A stretch of 64,000 nt of DNA from Hymenobacter guriensis (GCF_015773195.1 NZ_JADWYK010000011.1:1-64000); one strand, 5' to 3'; counted from the first letter of the stretch, positions 1-8,651 are shown. Translations and numbers: made by a program. Notes: a model not told the origin generated them from the letters alone.

Positions 1-66
1 TTGGATGCGCATTTTCTGGCCTTCGTTCATATTGCCGCAACTATACTCTGGTTGCGCGACTGTTAA
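1..66 (+). CDS. C-terminal tail of a gene cut by the window edge, possibly an IS5-type transposase
   Basis: Frame 1 is open from the window edge to a TAA and encodes about 21 residues ending in HIAATILWLRDC. A hydrophobic stretch followed by a short basic/aromatic end resembles the C-termini of IS5-group DDE transposases, but the piece is too short to assign with confidence. If it is a transposase, the following roughly 100 bases before bshC would hold one end of the element; no inverted repeat can be tested without the other end. It could equally be the end of an unrelated gene or a chance frame. Confidence 0.3.
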   Translation: MDAHFLAFVHIAATILWLRDC

Positions 67-171
67 CACTTCCTAGTTAGAGAGGTATCGGAAGTTCTTG
101 AGCCTAGAGTCGATTGGTGCTCCAGCCGTTGCCTATCACAACAACAAAAATACCGACGCGTACTTCCTACC

Positions 172-1764
172 TTACTCTTCTTCCAGCACCGTAAACTCCA
201 GGGCCAGCGGGTCGAAAGCCTCCAGTAGCTGCGTAATAAACCCGGGATTGTTGATGAGGATGTTGAGGACGTTGTCCTGGCGCTCCTGCAGGTGGCCGCC
301 GGGCATGAGCTTGTCCTTGAGGGCCGTGAGCTGCCCGTAGGCGGTTTCGTGCTTGGCCTCGGCGGCCTTGCTCAGGCGCTTTTCCAACCCGGCCACAATG
401 CCCGTCACCTTCTGCTGCTCGGCGGCTACGGTGCGCACCAGGGTAGGGTCGAGACGCTGAGCCAAGTCGCTTATCTGCCGGAAGGCGGCGGCCAGCTGCT
501 CCTGCTGCTCCTGCAGGCTCACTTCCTCCTGGCCCAGACTGGCGCCTACCTGCTTTTTCAGCTCGGGCAGCGGCCGGAAAATGTCCGTAGCCGTGAGGCC
601 CAGCTTGCGCAGCTTGCCCGCGCTGGCCTTGCCTACGTACTGGGCCGAGTTGCGGGGCAGCAGAATAGGAAAGGGCACACCGTTTTCCTCGAACACGCCT
701 TTCAGCTGAAACCAGTACGCCACCTCGGCCCCGCCGCCAATGTAGCAGAGGTTGGGCAGCAGCAGCTCCTGGTACAAGGGCCGCAGCACCACATTGGGGC
801 TGAAGAACCCGGGGTGCGTCTGCGCCAGCTCCAACAGCTCCTGTTGGGTGTGGCAGCGGCTGGTGTTGCGCACGGTTATCTGCACGCAGTCCTGGGCCGC
901 GTCGTACTCCAGCCGCTCCCGCTTGCCGGTGTCGGTGAGAAAGAACAGGTTGAGGGGGCGCGAGTACACCTGGGGCTTATAGCCAGCCGCTTCCAACTGG
1001 GCATTTGCTTCCTGCACCGCACGGTTGGAAGCCTGCTCCCGGATTTCTTTTTCCAGCACTGGCACCAAAGCCTGCTTTAGGTCGGGTGCATCAGCATCCA
1101 GGCTCACCAGCCCCAGCTCCCCGAACAGGGTGTGGGTAAGGCGGCGGGTGGCCTCGCTCAGCGTCCCCGACTGCTCGTAGGCTTCGCGGAACGCGGCGGG
1201 CACGTCGGCGGGCAGCTGGTCGAGCAGCTCTTCCCGCAGGCCCGTTAGGGGCAGGCGACCTACCGGGCCGCCGGTTTCGGGGGCGTTCCACTCGTACTGC
1301 TTGCCAAACAGGCTGAAGTGGTTGATTTCGGCGAAGTCGTGGTCTTCGGTAGCCATCCAGTACACCGGCACAAAATCGTACTGCGGATACTGGGCTTTAA
1401 GCTGGCGGGCCAGCTTCACGGCCGTCACAATCTTGTAAATGAAGTACAGCGGCCCGGTGAGCAGGTTAAGCTGGTGGCCAGTGGTGATGGTGAATGTGGT
1501 TTCCTTTTCGAGCAGCGCGAGGTTGGCCTGCACGGCCGGGTGTACCTCGGGCAGGGCGGCGTACTGCTCCCGCAGCGCGGCCACCAGCCGCTGCCGGGCC
1601 TCGGGCGTATAGGATGCCTGCTTTTCCTTTATTTGGGCGGCAAACGCTTCCAGCGTGGGAAAGCGGTGATAGAAGGGCGTGAGGGCTTCTTGGCGGGCCA
1701 GGTAATCGGTGAGCAGCGGGGAAAACGCGCCGGTAGCGGCGTAGCTCAGAGTCGAAACAGACAT
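172..1764 (-). CDS. bshC: Putative cysteine ligase BshC, bacillithiol biosynthesis
   Basis: BshC is the cysteine-adding enzyme that finishes bacillithiol, the low-molecular-weight thiol of Firmicutes, many Bacteroidota and some other bacteria; it acts on glucosaminyl-malate in the cytoplasm. The 530-residue length is normal for the family. Typical landmarks are TTGHQLNLLTGP at residues 94-105 and WMATEDHD at 136-143, a nucleotide-binding-like core, and a helical, probably coiled-coil region near residues 420-480. The protein ends in an acidic tail (LEEE). It lies downstream of rimO on the same strand, but a strong hairpin between them suggests separate transcription. bshA and bshB are not in the window. 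Confidence 0.93.
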   Translation of the reverse strand: MSVSTLSYAATGAFSPLLTDYLARQEALTPFYHRFPTLEAFAAQIKEKQASYTPEARQRLVAALREQYAALPEVHPAVQANLALLEKETTFTITTGHQLNLLTGPLYFIYKIVTAVKLARQLKAQYPQYDFVPVYWMATEDHDFAEINHFSLFGKQYEWNAPETGGPVGRLPLTGLREELLDQLPADVPAAFREAYEQSGTLSEATRRLTHTLFGELGLVSLDADAPDLKQALVPVLEKEIREQASNRAVQEANAQLEAAGYKPQVYSRPLNLFFLTDTGKRERLEYDAAQDCVQITVRNTSRCHTQQELLELAQTHPGFFSPNVVLRPLYQELLLPNLCYIGGGAEVAYWFQLKGVFEENGVPFPILLPRNSAQYVGKASAGKLRKLGLTATDIFRPLPELKKQVGASLGQEEVSLQEQQEQLAAAFRQISDLAQRLDPTLVRTVAAEQQKVTGIVAGLEKRLSKAAEAKHETAYGQLTALKDKLMPGGHLQERQDNVLNILINNPGFITQLLEAFDPLALEFTVLEEE

Positions 1765-1825
1765 ACGGGAGGAAAGATATTCGGCTATAACCGGCCAGCC
1801 GTCACAAAGTAACTGGGTATTTTCA

Positions 1826-1979
1826 GTTGTCCGTTGTCCGTTGTTCGTTGCCAGCTACTAATCAGGCCGTTAAAAGCAGTAGCTCCCGGTACTTGAAGTA
1901 CTGGGAGCTACTGCAGAAAGCGTTGTGCCTTATCTATTCGCCACATCAGCCCGAAAACCGACAACGAGCAACGGACAAC
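1826..1979. repeat. Imperfect inverted repeat of a CCGTTGTC-type word between rimO and bshC
   Basis: The left arm (1833-1850) and right arm (1962-1979) are 18 bases each and pair with one mismatch. The left side also carries an extra copy of the same word, giving a stuttering GTTGTCCGTTGTCCGTTG pattern. The right arm ends at the base before the rimO stop codon. A second, tighter hairpin sits between the arms. It belongs to the set of word-like dyads described in the findings. Confidence 0.7.
1876..1914 (-). terminator. Hairpin terminator after rimO
   Basis: A 19-base-pair stem with one G-T pair and a one-base centre is followed on the minus strand by TTTTAA. It lies about 65 bases past the rimO stop and before bshC, nested inside a larger inverted repeat. 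Stem length and the U-run fit an intrinsic terminator. Confidence 0.7.
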
Positions 1980-3293
1980 TTACACCAGCTTGCCATACAG
2001 GTCGAAGTCGGAAGCCTCGGTGATTTGCACCTGGGCGAAGTCGCCGAGGCGCACGTAGGTGCCTTTGGTGGCGGGCACCAGCACTTCGTTGTCAACCTCC
2101 GGCGAGTCAAACTGGGTGCGGCCCACGAAGTAGCCGCTTTCCTTGCGGTCGAAGAGTACCTTGTAGGTCTGGCCTACTTTCGCCTCGTTCAGCTCCATCG
2201 AAATGCCTTGCTGCAGCTCCATGATCTGGTCGGCGCGGTCCTGCTTCACGTCGGCTGGCACATCGTCGGGTAGGGAGAAGGAGTGCGTGTTGTCCTCGTG
2301 GGAGTACGTGAAAATGCCCAGCCGGTCGAAGCGGGTTTCTTCCACGAAGTTGTAGAGGTCCTCGAAGTCTTGCTGGGTTTCGCCGGGGTGACCGGCAATG
2401 AGCGTGGTGCGCAGGGCAATGTTGGGCACGCGCTGGCGGATGGTGTCCACCAATTCCACGGTGCGCCGCTTGCTAATGCCGCGGCGCATGGTTTTCAGCA
2501 TATTGTCGGAAATATGCTGCAGGGGCATATCCAAGTACTTGCAGATGTTTTCCCGCTCGTTCATCACGTCCAGGGCGTCCATCGGGAACTGTGAGGGGTA
2601 GGCATACTGCAGCCGGATCCAGTCGATGCCATTCACGTCGGAGAGGTTGCGCATCAGGTCAGCCAGCTTCCGCTCGCCGTAGTGCTGCAAGCCGTAGTAG
2701 GTCAGGTCCTGGGCAATCAGAATCAGCTCCTTGGTGCCCATGCTGGCCAGACGCTTGGCTTCCTTCACCAAGTCTTCGATGGGCCGGTCCATGTGCTTGC
2801 CGCGCATGAGCGGGATAGCGCAGAACGAGCAGGGCCGGTTGCAGCCCTCGGCAATCTTGAAGTAGGCGTAGTGCGCGGGCGTGGTCAGCAGCCGCTCGCC
2901 CACCAGCTCGTGCATGTAATCGGCCTCCAGCTTCTTCATGAGCTGGGGCAGCTCCAGGGTACCAAAAAAGGCATCTACCTGCGGAATCTCCACCTCTAGG
3001 TCGTCCTTGTAGCGCTGCGACAGGCAGCCCGTCACGTAGAGCTTCTCCAGCTTGCCGGCTTCTTTTTCGTCGGCGTAGCGCAGAATGGTGTCGATGCTTT
3101 CCTGCTTGGCGTTGTCGATAAAGCCGCAGGTGTTGATGATGACGATATTGGCGTCGCTCGTGGCGGCTTCGTGCGTGACGTCGAAGTTATTAGCGCGCAA
3201 CTGCCCCATCAGCACCTCCGAGTCGACGAGGTTCTTGGAGCAGCCCAGGGTAATGACGTTGACTTTATTGGCCTGCTGGCTTCTTACTTTCAT
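1980..3293 (-). CDS. rimO: Ribosomal protein S12 methylthiotransferase RimO
   Basis: A radical-SAM enzyme that adds a methylthio group to the conserved aspartate of ribosomal protein S12. The N-terminal UPF0004 domain carries the auxiliary-cluster cysteines C18, C56 and C90. The radical-SAM CxxxCxxC motif is C151, C155, C158 (EGCNRPCSFCAIP). A TRAM RNA-binding domain occupies roughly residues 370-437. At 437 residues it has the usual length, and the first-cluster context (LGCSKNLVDSE) is typical of RimO rather than MiaB. An exact -7 promoter box lies 83 bases upstream. In related genomes rimO commonly follows ftsY; here an acyltransferase gene lies between them. Confidence 0.96.
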   Translation of the reverse strand: MKVRSQQANKVNVITLGCSKNLVDSEVLMGQLRANNFDVTHEAATSDANIVIINTCGFIDNAKQESIDTILRYADEKEAGKLEKLYVTGCLSQRYKDDLEVEIPQVDAFFGTLELPQLMKKLEADYMHELVGERLLTTPAHYAYFKIAEGCNRPCSFCAIPLMRGKHMDRPIEDLVKEAKRLASMGTKELILIAQDLTYYGLQHYGERKLADLMRNLSDVNGIDWIRLQYAYPSQFPMDALDVMNERENICKYLDMPLQHISDNMLKTMRRGISKRRTVELVDTIRQRVPNIALRTTLIAGHPGETQQDFEDLYNFVEETRFDRLGIFTYSHEDNTHSFSLPDDVPADVKQDRADQIMELQQGISMELNEAKVGQTYKVLFDRKESGYFVGRTQFDSPEVDNEVLVPATKGTYVRLGDFAQVQITEASDFDLYGKLV

Positions 3294-3375
3294 GCTGCGT
3301 GAGTTGGCGGGCGGGCGGACAATTTCTTAGAAGTGAGAAACTTGCCCGCCTGGAGCCGCGGCGAATTTAGGACCG

Positions 3376-3383
3376 CAAAGGTA
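3376..3383 (-). promoter_or_regulatory. Bacteroidota -7 box upstream of rimO
   Basis: The minus strand reads TACCTTTG, an exact match to TAnnTTTG, 83 bases before the rimO start. No good TTTG is seen at the expected 19-base spacing, so the call rests on the -7 box alone. Confidence 0.45.
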
Positions 3384-3457
3384 CGAACCCGGCAACGCCT
3401 TTTCCTACTCCGAACGTTCCTTTCGCTATGCGCAGCCGGCGTAGCACCGCTCAGGCT

Positions 3458-4609
3458 TTATAGCCCCCGCCCACCCGTGAGTATGCTATACACACCCGGT
3501 ACCAAACGCCGCAACACCGCCCCCAGCAGCACGGCCAAGAGTACAATAGCCAAGGGGAGCAGCAAGAACACCAGCAGGTTCTGGCCAGGCCAAGCGCGTA
3601 GGGCGGCCTCCGTGGCGTAATTGGCCAGCGGCACATGCAGCACATAAATCATGAAGGAGAAGCCCGTGAGCCAACCAAACCAAGGCCAGCGCATGGCGGC
3701 CCGCACCAAGCCGTCGGCGCCAAACCACATGACCAGCACGCCCAGAGCCTCTGCCGTTTTGTGTAGAAACAGCATCAGCAGGAAGGGCGGGTGCTCGAAG
3801 TAAAAGGCCAGCCAGGTTTTCACGGCCAGTAGCAGCACCTACACCGCCGCAAACAGCGCCAGCCGAAACCAGCGCGGGGGCGCCAGCACGTTGAACTCCG
3901 TTTTGCGGAGCCACACGCCCAGGGCGAAAAACACCAGCCCGGTCCCCTCAAACAGGGGCGGAATGCCAAACTCCGTAAACCACAGCAGGCCCGCAACGGA
4001 GAAATAAACCCAGGGCCCGCGCTCCACCGCCTTGCGAATCCACGGGTAAGCCAGGTTGTACACCAGCAGGCTCCGCAGAAACCATAGCTGAAAGGGCACC
4101 GGCACCAGCAGCCACCGCAGCAGCAGTTCCCCGGGACTATAGCCACTTACCAAGGCATTGCCGGGGCCGAAAATGCTTAGCTCGGCACTCAGCACCAGTT
4201 GGCGGGTAGCAGGATACTGCTCCAGCGCCCAGGTGAAGGCCAAGCCAAAAGTGCTCCATAGCAAATACGGCAGCAGCAGGGTACGCAGGCGCCGCTTCAC
4301 GCGCACCCGGTGCGGGGCGCTGGCGTCGTGGTGGGCAAATAGGTAGCCGGAAATAGCAAACAGAATGGGAATGCGGAAGCGCAGCAGCCCATTTGCCAGG
4401 AAGTACTGCACAAAAGTACCCGGTGAAAGGGCCTCGTCTACGGGCGTCCAGGGCTGCAGGTAGCGGGAGTGCAGGTTGTAGGCGTGCACGTACACCAGCA
4501 GCACCATAGCCACCAACGACCAAAGGCGGAGCTTCTGGCTAAGGAAGGAGTCGAGGGGAGCGGGTGCCAGGGCAGAAGCGGGAGGAGGTAGGGTAGAAAC
4601 AGGCTGCAT
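3458..4609 (-). pseudogene. Acyltransferase 3 family membrane protein interrupted by an in-frame TAG
   Basis: The reading frame runs from MQPVSTLPPP at 4609 to a TAG at 3839-3841 and resumes without any frame change in VLLLAVKTWLAFYFE to the end at 3458. The two parts (256 and 126 residues) together give about 383 residues, the usual length of OafA/WecH-type acyltransferase 3 proteins. These are multi-span inner-membrane enzymes that O-acylate sugars or lipids. Family features are the first-helix YVHAYN, the FRIPILFAISGYLFAHH segment and about ten hydrophobic helices. The TAG falls inside a helix between two halves that look intact, so the lesion is recent, a sequencing error, or read through. 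The GTG directly after it is a poor independent start. Confidence 0.85.
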
Positions 4610-4690
4610 ACCCGGTAGATGGCCGCTTACGGGAAAAGCGTTGCCTGTTTGGCAAATAATTCACCCAGTACGCTTTGCTTTAGGTCAGAT

Positions 4691-4730
4691 ACGACAAAGC
4701 CCCCGCATCTGCATGCAGGGGCTTCGTTGT
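4691..4730 (-). terminator. Hairpin downstream of ftsY
   Basis: Arms ACGACAAAGCCCC and GGGGCTTCGTTGT pair at 11 of 13 positions around a self-complementary GCATCTGCATGC-like loop. It is about 25 bases past the ftsY stop. The U-run on the minus strand is weak. Confidence 0.5.
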
Positions 4731-4754
4731 ATGGTATGGGCTGATTAGGCTGTG

Positions 4755-5732
4755 CTACTTCTTGAACAGCGAGTTCACAAACGTGTGCCGGTCAAACAGC
4801 TGCAGGTCGGTCATCTTCTCTCCTACCCCGATGTAGCGCACGGGCACCTGGAGTTGGTCGCTGATGCCGATAACTACGCCGCCTTTGGCCGTGCCGTCGA
4901 GCTTGGTAATGGCCAGGGCCGTCACTTCGGTGGCTTTGGTAAACTCCTTTGCCTGCAGGAAGGCATTCTGGCCGGTGCTGCCATCAAGCACCAGCAGCAC
5001 CTCGTGGGGCGCGTCGGGAATTACCTTCTGCATCACGCGCTTGATCTTGCTCAGTTCGTTCATCAGGTTCACCTTGTTGTGCAGGCGGCCGGCCGTGTCG
5101 ATGATAACCACGTCGGCGCCCAGCTCCACGCCTTTTTGCACCGCGTCGAAGGCTACGGCGGCCGGGTCGGTGTTCATGCCGTGCGAAATAACCGGCACGC
5201 CCACGCGCTGCCCCCAGATGATGAGCTGATCAACGGCAGCGGCCCGGAAGGTATCGGCGGCACCCAGCACCACCTTTTTGCCGGCGCTGTGAAAGCGGTG
5301 GGCCAGCTTACCGATGGTGGTGGTTTTGCCTACGCCGTTCACGCCCACCACCATAATCACGAAAGGCTGGCCGGGGCTGTCGGCGCGGTCGAGGATGGCG
5401 CGGGAGCCCGTAGCGCCGCTGTTGCGGTCCAGCAGCTCCACTATTTCCTCGCGCAGGATGCGGTCCAGCTCTGAGGTGCTCACGTACTTGTCGCGGGCCA
5501 CGCGTTTCTCGATGCGGTCAATCACCTTTACCGTGGTATCGATGCCCACATCGGCGTGCACCAGCAGGGTTTCGAGGTCGTCGAGCACGGCCTCGTCCAC
5601 GGTGCTTTTGCCCACCACGGCCTTGCTGAGCTGGTCGAAGAAGTTGGTTTTGGTTTTCTGCAGGCCCTCATCAAGCGCCTGCTGCTGTTCCTTGCTTTCC
5701 TTGTCCTTCTTGAAAAAATCGAAAAGTCCCAT
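4755..5732 (-). CDS. ftsY: Signal recognition particle receptor FtsY
   Basis: This GTPase docks the signal recognition particle, with its nascent chain, at the membrane translocon. At 325 residues it is the short form without a long acidic A domain, normal in this phylum. After a charged N-terminal stretch comes the helical N domain (about 30-110) and then the G domain: P-loop GVNGVGKTTT 130-139, DTFRAAA 160-166, DTAGR 212-216, TKLDG 276-280. It sits 197 bases downstream of the DUF4295 gene. It may be co-transcribed from the rpmG promoter, but a hairpin and a long dyad lie between, so this is uncertain. Confidence 0.97.
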   Translation of the reverse strand: MGLFDFFKKDKESKEQQQALDEGLQKTKTNFFDQLSKAVVGKSTVDEAVLDDLETLLVHADVGIDTTVKVIDRIEKRVARDKYVSTSELDRILREEIVELLDRNSGATGSRAILDRADSPGQPFVIMVVGVNGVGKTTTIGKLAHRFHSAGKKVVLGAADTFRAAAVDQLIIWGQRVGVPVISHGMNTDPAAVAFDAVQKGVELGADVVIIDTAGRLHNKVNLMNELSKIKRVMQKVIPDAPHEVLLVLDGSTGQNAFLQAKEFTKATEVTALAITKLDGTAKGGVVIGISDQLQVPVRYIGVGEKMTDLQLFDRHTFVNSLFKK

Positions 5733-5737
5733 GTGCT

Positions 5738-5850
5738 AGTGCGTAGTGCCTCGTTGTTGGTGCTTCGTGGTGAAAACGCTACCCAAGCAAGCATAAGCCC
5801 GCTTTTTGGACGTGTTAGTACGAAGCACCACCAACGAAGCGCCAAGCACT
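5738..5850. repeat. Imperfect inverted repeat upstream of ftsY
   Basis: Arms of 31 bases at 5738-5768 and 5820-5850 pair at 26 of 31 positions. Each is made of repeated GTGCTTCGT / TCGTTGTTGG-like words. The left arm begins six bases upstream of the ftsY start codon, so the structure lies in the ftsY leader. Confidence 0.7.
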
Positions 5851-5869
5851 ATAAAAACCCTTAACACGC

Positions 5870-5895
5870 AAAAAAGTCCCACGCTGGCGGGACTT
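5870..5895 (-). terminator. Hairpin terminator after the DUF4295 gene
   Basis: On the minus strand a 7-base-pair AAGTCCC/GGGACTT stem is followed by TTTTTTG, 35 bases past the DUF4295 stop. It could end the rpmG transcript before ftsY or act as an attenuator. Confidence 0.6.
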
Positions 5896-5929
5896 CTTCA
5901 CTTCGGTAGGAATGCCACGGGGGCCCGAA

Positions 5930-6091
5930 TTACTTAACGCCGGTGGCGAGGTAATCCTGCACTTTATCAACGGGCACCATTTCCTCGCGGAAGGTATAGG
6001 CACCGGTTTTCTCCGATTTCACGGCGCGAATCACCTTCGCCCAGTCTTTGCCGGTAGCCGTCTTCAGGGTTGCTACTACTTTCTTAGCCAT
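5930..6091 (-). CDS. DUF4295 family small basic protein
   Basis: A 53-residue basic protein starting MAKKVVATLKTATGKDWAKV and ending DYLATGVK. DUF4295 proteins are Bacteroidota-specific and are encoded next to rpmG. They are commonly regarded as ribosome-associated from this context and their composition, but no function is established here. The gene starts 8 bases after the rpmG stop, so the two form one unit. The length and the conserved KTGAYTFREEMV segment support a real gene. Confidence 0.9.
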   Translation of the reverse strand: MAKKVVATLKTATGKDWAKVIRAVKSEKTGAYTFREEMVPVDKVQDYLATGVK

Positions 6092-6099
6092 TGCTCAGG

Positions 6100-6282
6100 T
6101 TACTTAATTTCCTTGTGAACGGTCATCTTCCGGAGCACGTTGTTGAATTTCTTCAATTCAATACGCTCAGGCGTGTTCTTACGGTTCTTGGTGGTGATGT
6201 AGCGCGAGGTGCCCGGCTGCCCCGAGTTCTTATGCTCAGTGCATTCAAGGATTACCTGCACCCGGTTGCCTTTCTTTGCCAT
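6100..6282 (-). CDS. rpmG: 50S ribosomal protein L33
   Basis: This 60-residue protein of the large ribosomal subunit has the signature [20 protein letters not shown]. Of the zinc-ribbon cysteines seen in one L33 class only C14 remains, so it is the zinc-independent (C-minus) form. It is the first gene of a pair with the DUF4295 gene. A full-consensus promoter lies directly upstream. In many Bacteroidota rpmB precedes rpmG; here a peptidase gene and a long dyad separate them. Confidence 0.97.
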   Translation of the reverse strand: MAKKGNRVQVILECTEHKNSGQPGTSRYITTKNRKNTPERIELKKFNNVLRKMTVHKEIK

Positions 6283-6310
6283 CTCGACGGGGTTTTTGGA
6301 TTAAGGACTG

Positions 6311-6341
6311 CAAAGGTAAGAGGCTTTTTGGAAATGTCAAA
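6311..6341 (-). promoter_or_regulatory. Full-consensus Bacteroidota promoter of rpmG
   Basis: The minus strand has TTTG (6338-6341), a spacer of exactly 19 bases, and TACCTTTG (6311-6318). This matches TTTG-N19-TAnnTTTG at every defined position. The -7 box ends 29 bases before the rpmG start codon. Confidence 0.8.
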
Positions 6342-6404
6342 CAGTTGACAGCTAAATGGCTGAATTGTTAGCGTATTAAATGGTTTGTTAGCTGCATAGG
6401 TATG

Positions 6405-6476
6405 TGGTCAAGTGGCTGCGTAGTTTGTCATAACAAGCGGTGCGAAACCACGATAAACTATGCAGCCACTCAACCA
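6405..6476. repeat. Imperfect inverted repeat between rpmG and the aminopeptidase gene
   Basis: Arms of 25 bases at 6405-6429 and 6452-6476 pair at 21 of 25 positions; all four mismatches would be G-T pairs in one transcript direction. The wider stretch 6345-6490 keeps repeating TTAAATGG and GCTGCATAG-like words. It lies just past the aminopeptidase stop codon. Confidence 0.65.
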
Positions 6477-6491
6477 GATAACCATTTAACA

Positions 6492-8135
6492 CTACAGCTT
6501 TGGCAGTTTGAAGTCGTCCAGTGCGCTCTTCTTAGCCATCATCTTCTCGATGTCGGCCACGGTGCGCGGTGCCTCAGCCGACAGGTTTTCCCAGCCCGTA
6601 GGGGTAATCAGCACGTCGTCTTCGATGCGCACGCCGATGTTCCACCATTTCTGGTCGCAGGGGCTGCCTTCGGGAATATAAATGCCGGGCTCCACGGTAA
6701 TGACCTGGTTGGCCGCCAGCGGGCCGTACGTGCCCCGGTCGTGCACATCGAGGCCCAGGTAGTGTGAGGTGCCGTGCGGGAAGTAACGACGGGCCTCTTC
6801 CGGCTTCTGAATAATGCCCAGCTTGATAAGGCCATCGGCAATGATTTGCTCGGCAGCTTTGTGCGGAGCCCGGAACTCGGCCCCGGGCTTGCAGGCCTGG
6901 AAAGCGGCTTCCTGAGCCGCCAGCACCAGCTCGTAGATCTGCCGCTGGGCCGGGCTGAACTTGCCGGAGGGCGGCACGGTGCGCGTCACGTCGGCGGTGT
7001 AGCCGTGGTATTCGGCGCCGCAGTCCATCAGCAGCAGGTCGTTTTTCACCTGGGGCTTATCGTTGGTGATGTAGTGCAGCACGCAGCCGTTGGCGCCGGC
7101 GCCCACAATGCTGGGGTAGCCCTCAAACTCGGCGCCGTATTTCTTGTATACGTACTCGTGCAGGCCCTGAATTTCCATTTCGCCCATATCGGGGCGCACG
7201 GCTTTCATTACCTCCTGCTGGCCCACGGTGCTGATGCGGATGGCTTTCCGCAGGTGCTGAAGCTCCTCTGGGGTTTTGGCTTGGCGCAGCACATCCAGCG
7301 CGTCGTTGAGGGCAGCATTATCGTAGCGGCTGCTGGGGCGGGCGGCCAGGGCCTTTTCCCGCTCAGCGTCGGTAGTGGCTTTCAGGTAGCCCTGCACGTA
7401 AGCATCCTGGGCCAGGGCGGGTATTTCCTTGCTTAGGTTTTCGAGGTAGCCTTTGATGTTGGCCGCGTTGCTTACGCCGTAGCGCTGCATGGTGCGGTAC
7501 AGCTCTACCTGCTTCGGGTTGAAATCATTGGGAATACCGGCCTGCTGCCGGAACGTGGCCACGAGGCTGAACAGGTCGGCGGGGTCGGTGGAATCGTCGC
7601 GCACGTCGGCGGGCAAATCGGTGAACAGCACCGTACCGAAGTCAGCCCACCGGATGCCGGCACCCGCAAACGTCTTATTATCGGCCGTGTACTGCAGCTT
7701 GAGTTGCTCTTTGGCCCCGGCGGCACCCAGGCGGCGGCCGGTCCACTGCTCGCGCTGGGGGTTGCGGGGCTGCACAAACAAGGCCTCGGTAATGCCCGCC
7801 TGCCCGCCCACCGTCTGGGGCTCCTTGAACAGTACCAGCATAGCCTCCGGCTCGTCGTAACCGGTCAGGTAAAACAGGTCGGGGCTTTGGTGGTACTGGA
7901 AGTCAACGTCGTTGGCGCGGTTGCGCACCGGCGCCGCAAACAGCACCGCCACCGACCGGGCCGGCATGGTCTGGCGTAGCAATTCGCGCCGCTGCTTATG
8001 AAAAGCGGGGTCCAGAAAATCGGCGGGGCGGTCGGGGCCGGCGGCGCGCTGGGCGGAAGCTACCGGCGCTGCGGCAGCAAACAGACTGGCAGCCAGCAGC
8101 AGCCGCACTGACGTGGAGAGTAGAGAGTGAGCCAT
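6492..8135 (-). CDS. Secreted Xaa-Pro aminopeptidase (M24B family)
   Basis: This metallopeptidase releases the N-terminal residue from peptides with proline in second place. A signal peptide of about 29 residues (ending VASAQ) points to export. An N-terminal creatinase/aminopeptidase P domain spans roughly residues 35-270, and a pita-bread catalytic domain follows. Metal ligands are visible in MDCGAEYHGYTADVTRT, HGTSHYLGLDVHD, EPGIYIP and GVRIEDD, all present. At 547 residues it is longer than cytosolic PepP, mainly because of the signal peptide and a C-terminal tail. It splits rpmB from rpmG, which usually adjoin, and probably has its own promoter. Confidence 0.93.
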   Translation of the reverse strand: MAHSLLSTSVRLLLAASLFAAAAPVASAQRAAGPDRPADFLDPAFHKQRRELLRQTMPARSVAVLFAAPVRNRANDVDFQYHQSPDLFYLTGYDEPEAMLVLFKEPQTVGGQAGITEALFVQPRNPQREQWTGRRLGAAGAKEQLKLQYTADNKTFAGAGIRWADFGTVLFTDLPADVRDDSTDPADLFSLVATFRQQAGIPNDFNPKQVELYRTMQRYGVSNAANIKGYLENLSKEIPALAQDAYVQGYLKATTDAEREKALAARPSSRYDNAALNDALDVLRQAKTPEELQHLRKAIRISTVGQQEVMKAVRPDMGEMEIQGLHEYVYKKYGAEFEGYPSIVGAGANGCVLHYITNDKPQVKNDLLLMDCGAEYHGYTADVTRTVPPSGKFSPAQRQIYELVLAAQEAAFQACKPGAEFRAPHKAAEQIIADGLIKLGIIQKPEEARRYFPHGTSHYLGLDVHDRGTYGPLAANQVITVEPGIYIPEGSPCDQKWWNIGVRIEDDVLITPTGWENLSAEAPRTVADIEKMMAKKSALDDFKLPKL

Positions 8136-8240
8136 AGTGAGGGCAAGGACAACTACCGGCCCCCGTCGTTGCGCGGAGGCGGTTCGCCGGGCGCAAGAAA
8201 GCGAAAAATTGCCCCACCAGAACTAGCTGACAACAACAAC

Positions 8241-8297
8241 GCGAAGCACCCGCAGAGTAGATTCCTTTATCAGGAAAAAACTCCGCGGGTGCTTCGC
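8241..8297 (-). terminator. Hairpin between rpmB and the aminopeptidase gene
   Basis: A perfect 13-base-pair stem (GCGAAGCACCCGC and its complement) encloses a 31-base loop, 42 bases past the rpmB stop. No U-run follows on the minus strand, so termination is inferred from position only. Confidence 0.45.
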
Positions 8298-8338
8298 GCT
8301 TGGTTAAGCTGCTTTATTTCTGCCGAAGGCAGAAGAAG

Positions 8339-8578
8339 CTAGTAAACGATGAAGCCCTGCTCTTTGGCCTTCTTCAGCACCGACATGATGCCGTTCTTGT
8401 TGATGGTGCGGATGGTGCTGGTAGCCACCTTCAGCGTCACCCAGGCGTCCTGCTCGGGGATGTAGAAACGCTTCTTCTGCAGGTTCGGGTAGAACTTGCG
8501 CTTGGTTTTGTTGTTGGCGTGCGAAACGTTGTTGCCTACGCGGGTACGCTTGCCGGTCAGATCACAAACTCGGGCCAT
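8339..8578 (-). CDS. rpmB: 50S ribosomal protein L28
   Basis: This 79-residue large-subunit protein starts [20 protein letters not shown], the classical L28 N-terminus. The frame is open further upstream, but this ATG is the family start, and the upstream extension would begin inside the promoter. C5 is the only cysteine of the zinc-binding set, so it is the zinc-independent form. It is transcribed alone from a near-consensus promoter about 45 bases upstream. Confidence 0.97.
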   Translation of the reverse strand: MARVCDLTGKRTRVGNNVSHANNKTKRKFYPNLQKKRFYIPEQDAWVTLKVATSTIRTINKNGIMSVLKKAKEQGFIVY

Positions 8579-8620
8579 GATATCTAGGAACTTGAAGGTG
8601 TCAATACTGGAAAAGGGACG

Positions 8621-8651
8621 CAAATATCGGTATATCTTCGACAGTAACAAA
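8621..8651 (-). promoter_or_regulatory. Promoter of rpmB
   Basis: On the minus strand TTTG (8648-8651) is followed by exactly 19 bases and GATATTTG (8621-8628), seven of eight matches to the implied TAnnTTTG. It lies 42 bases before the rpmB ATG. Confidence 0.65.
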
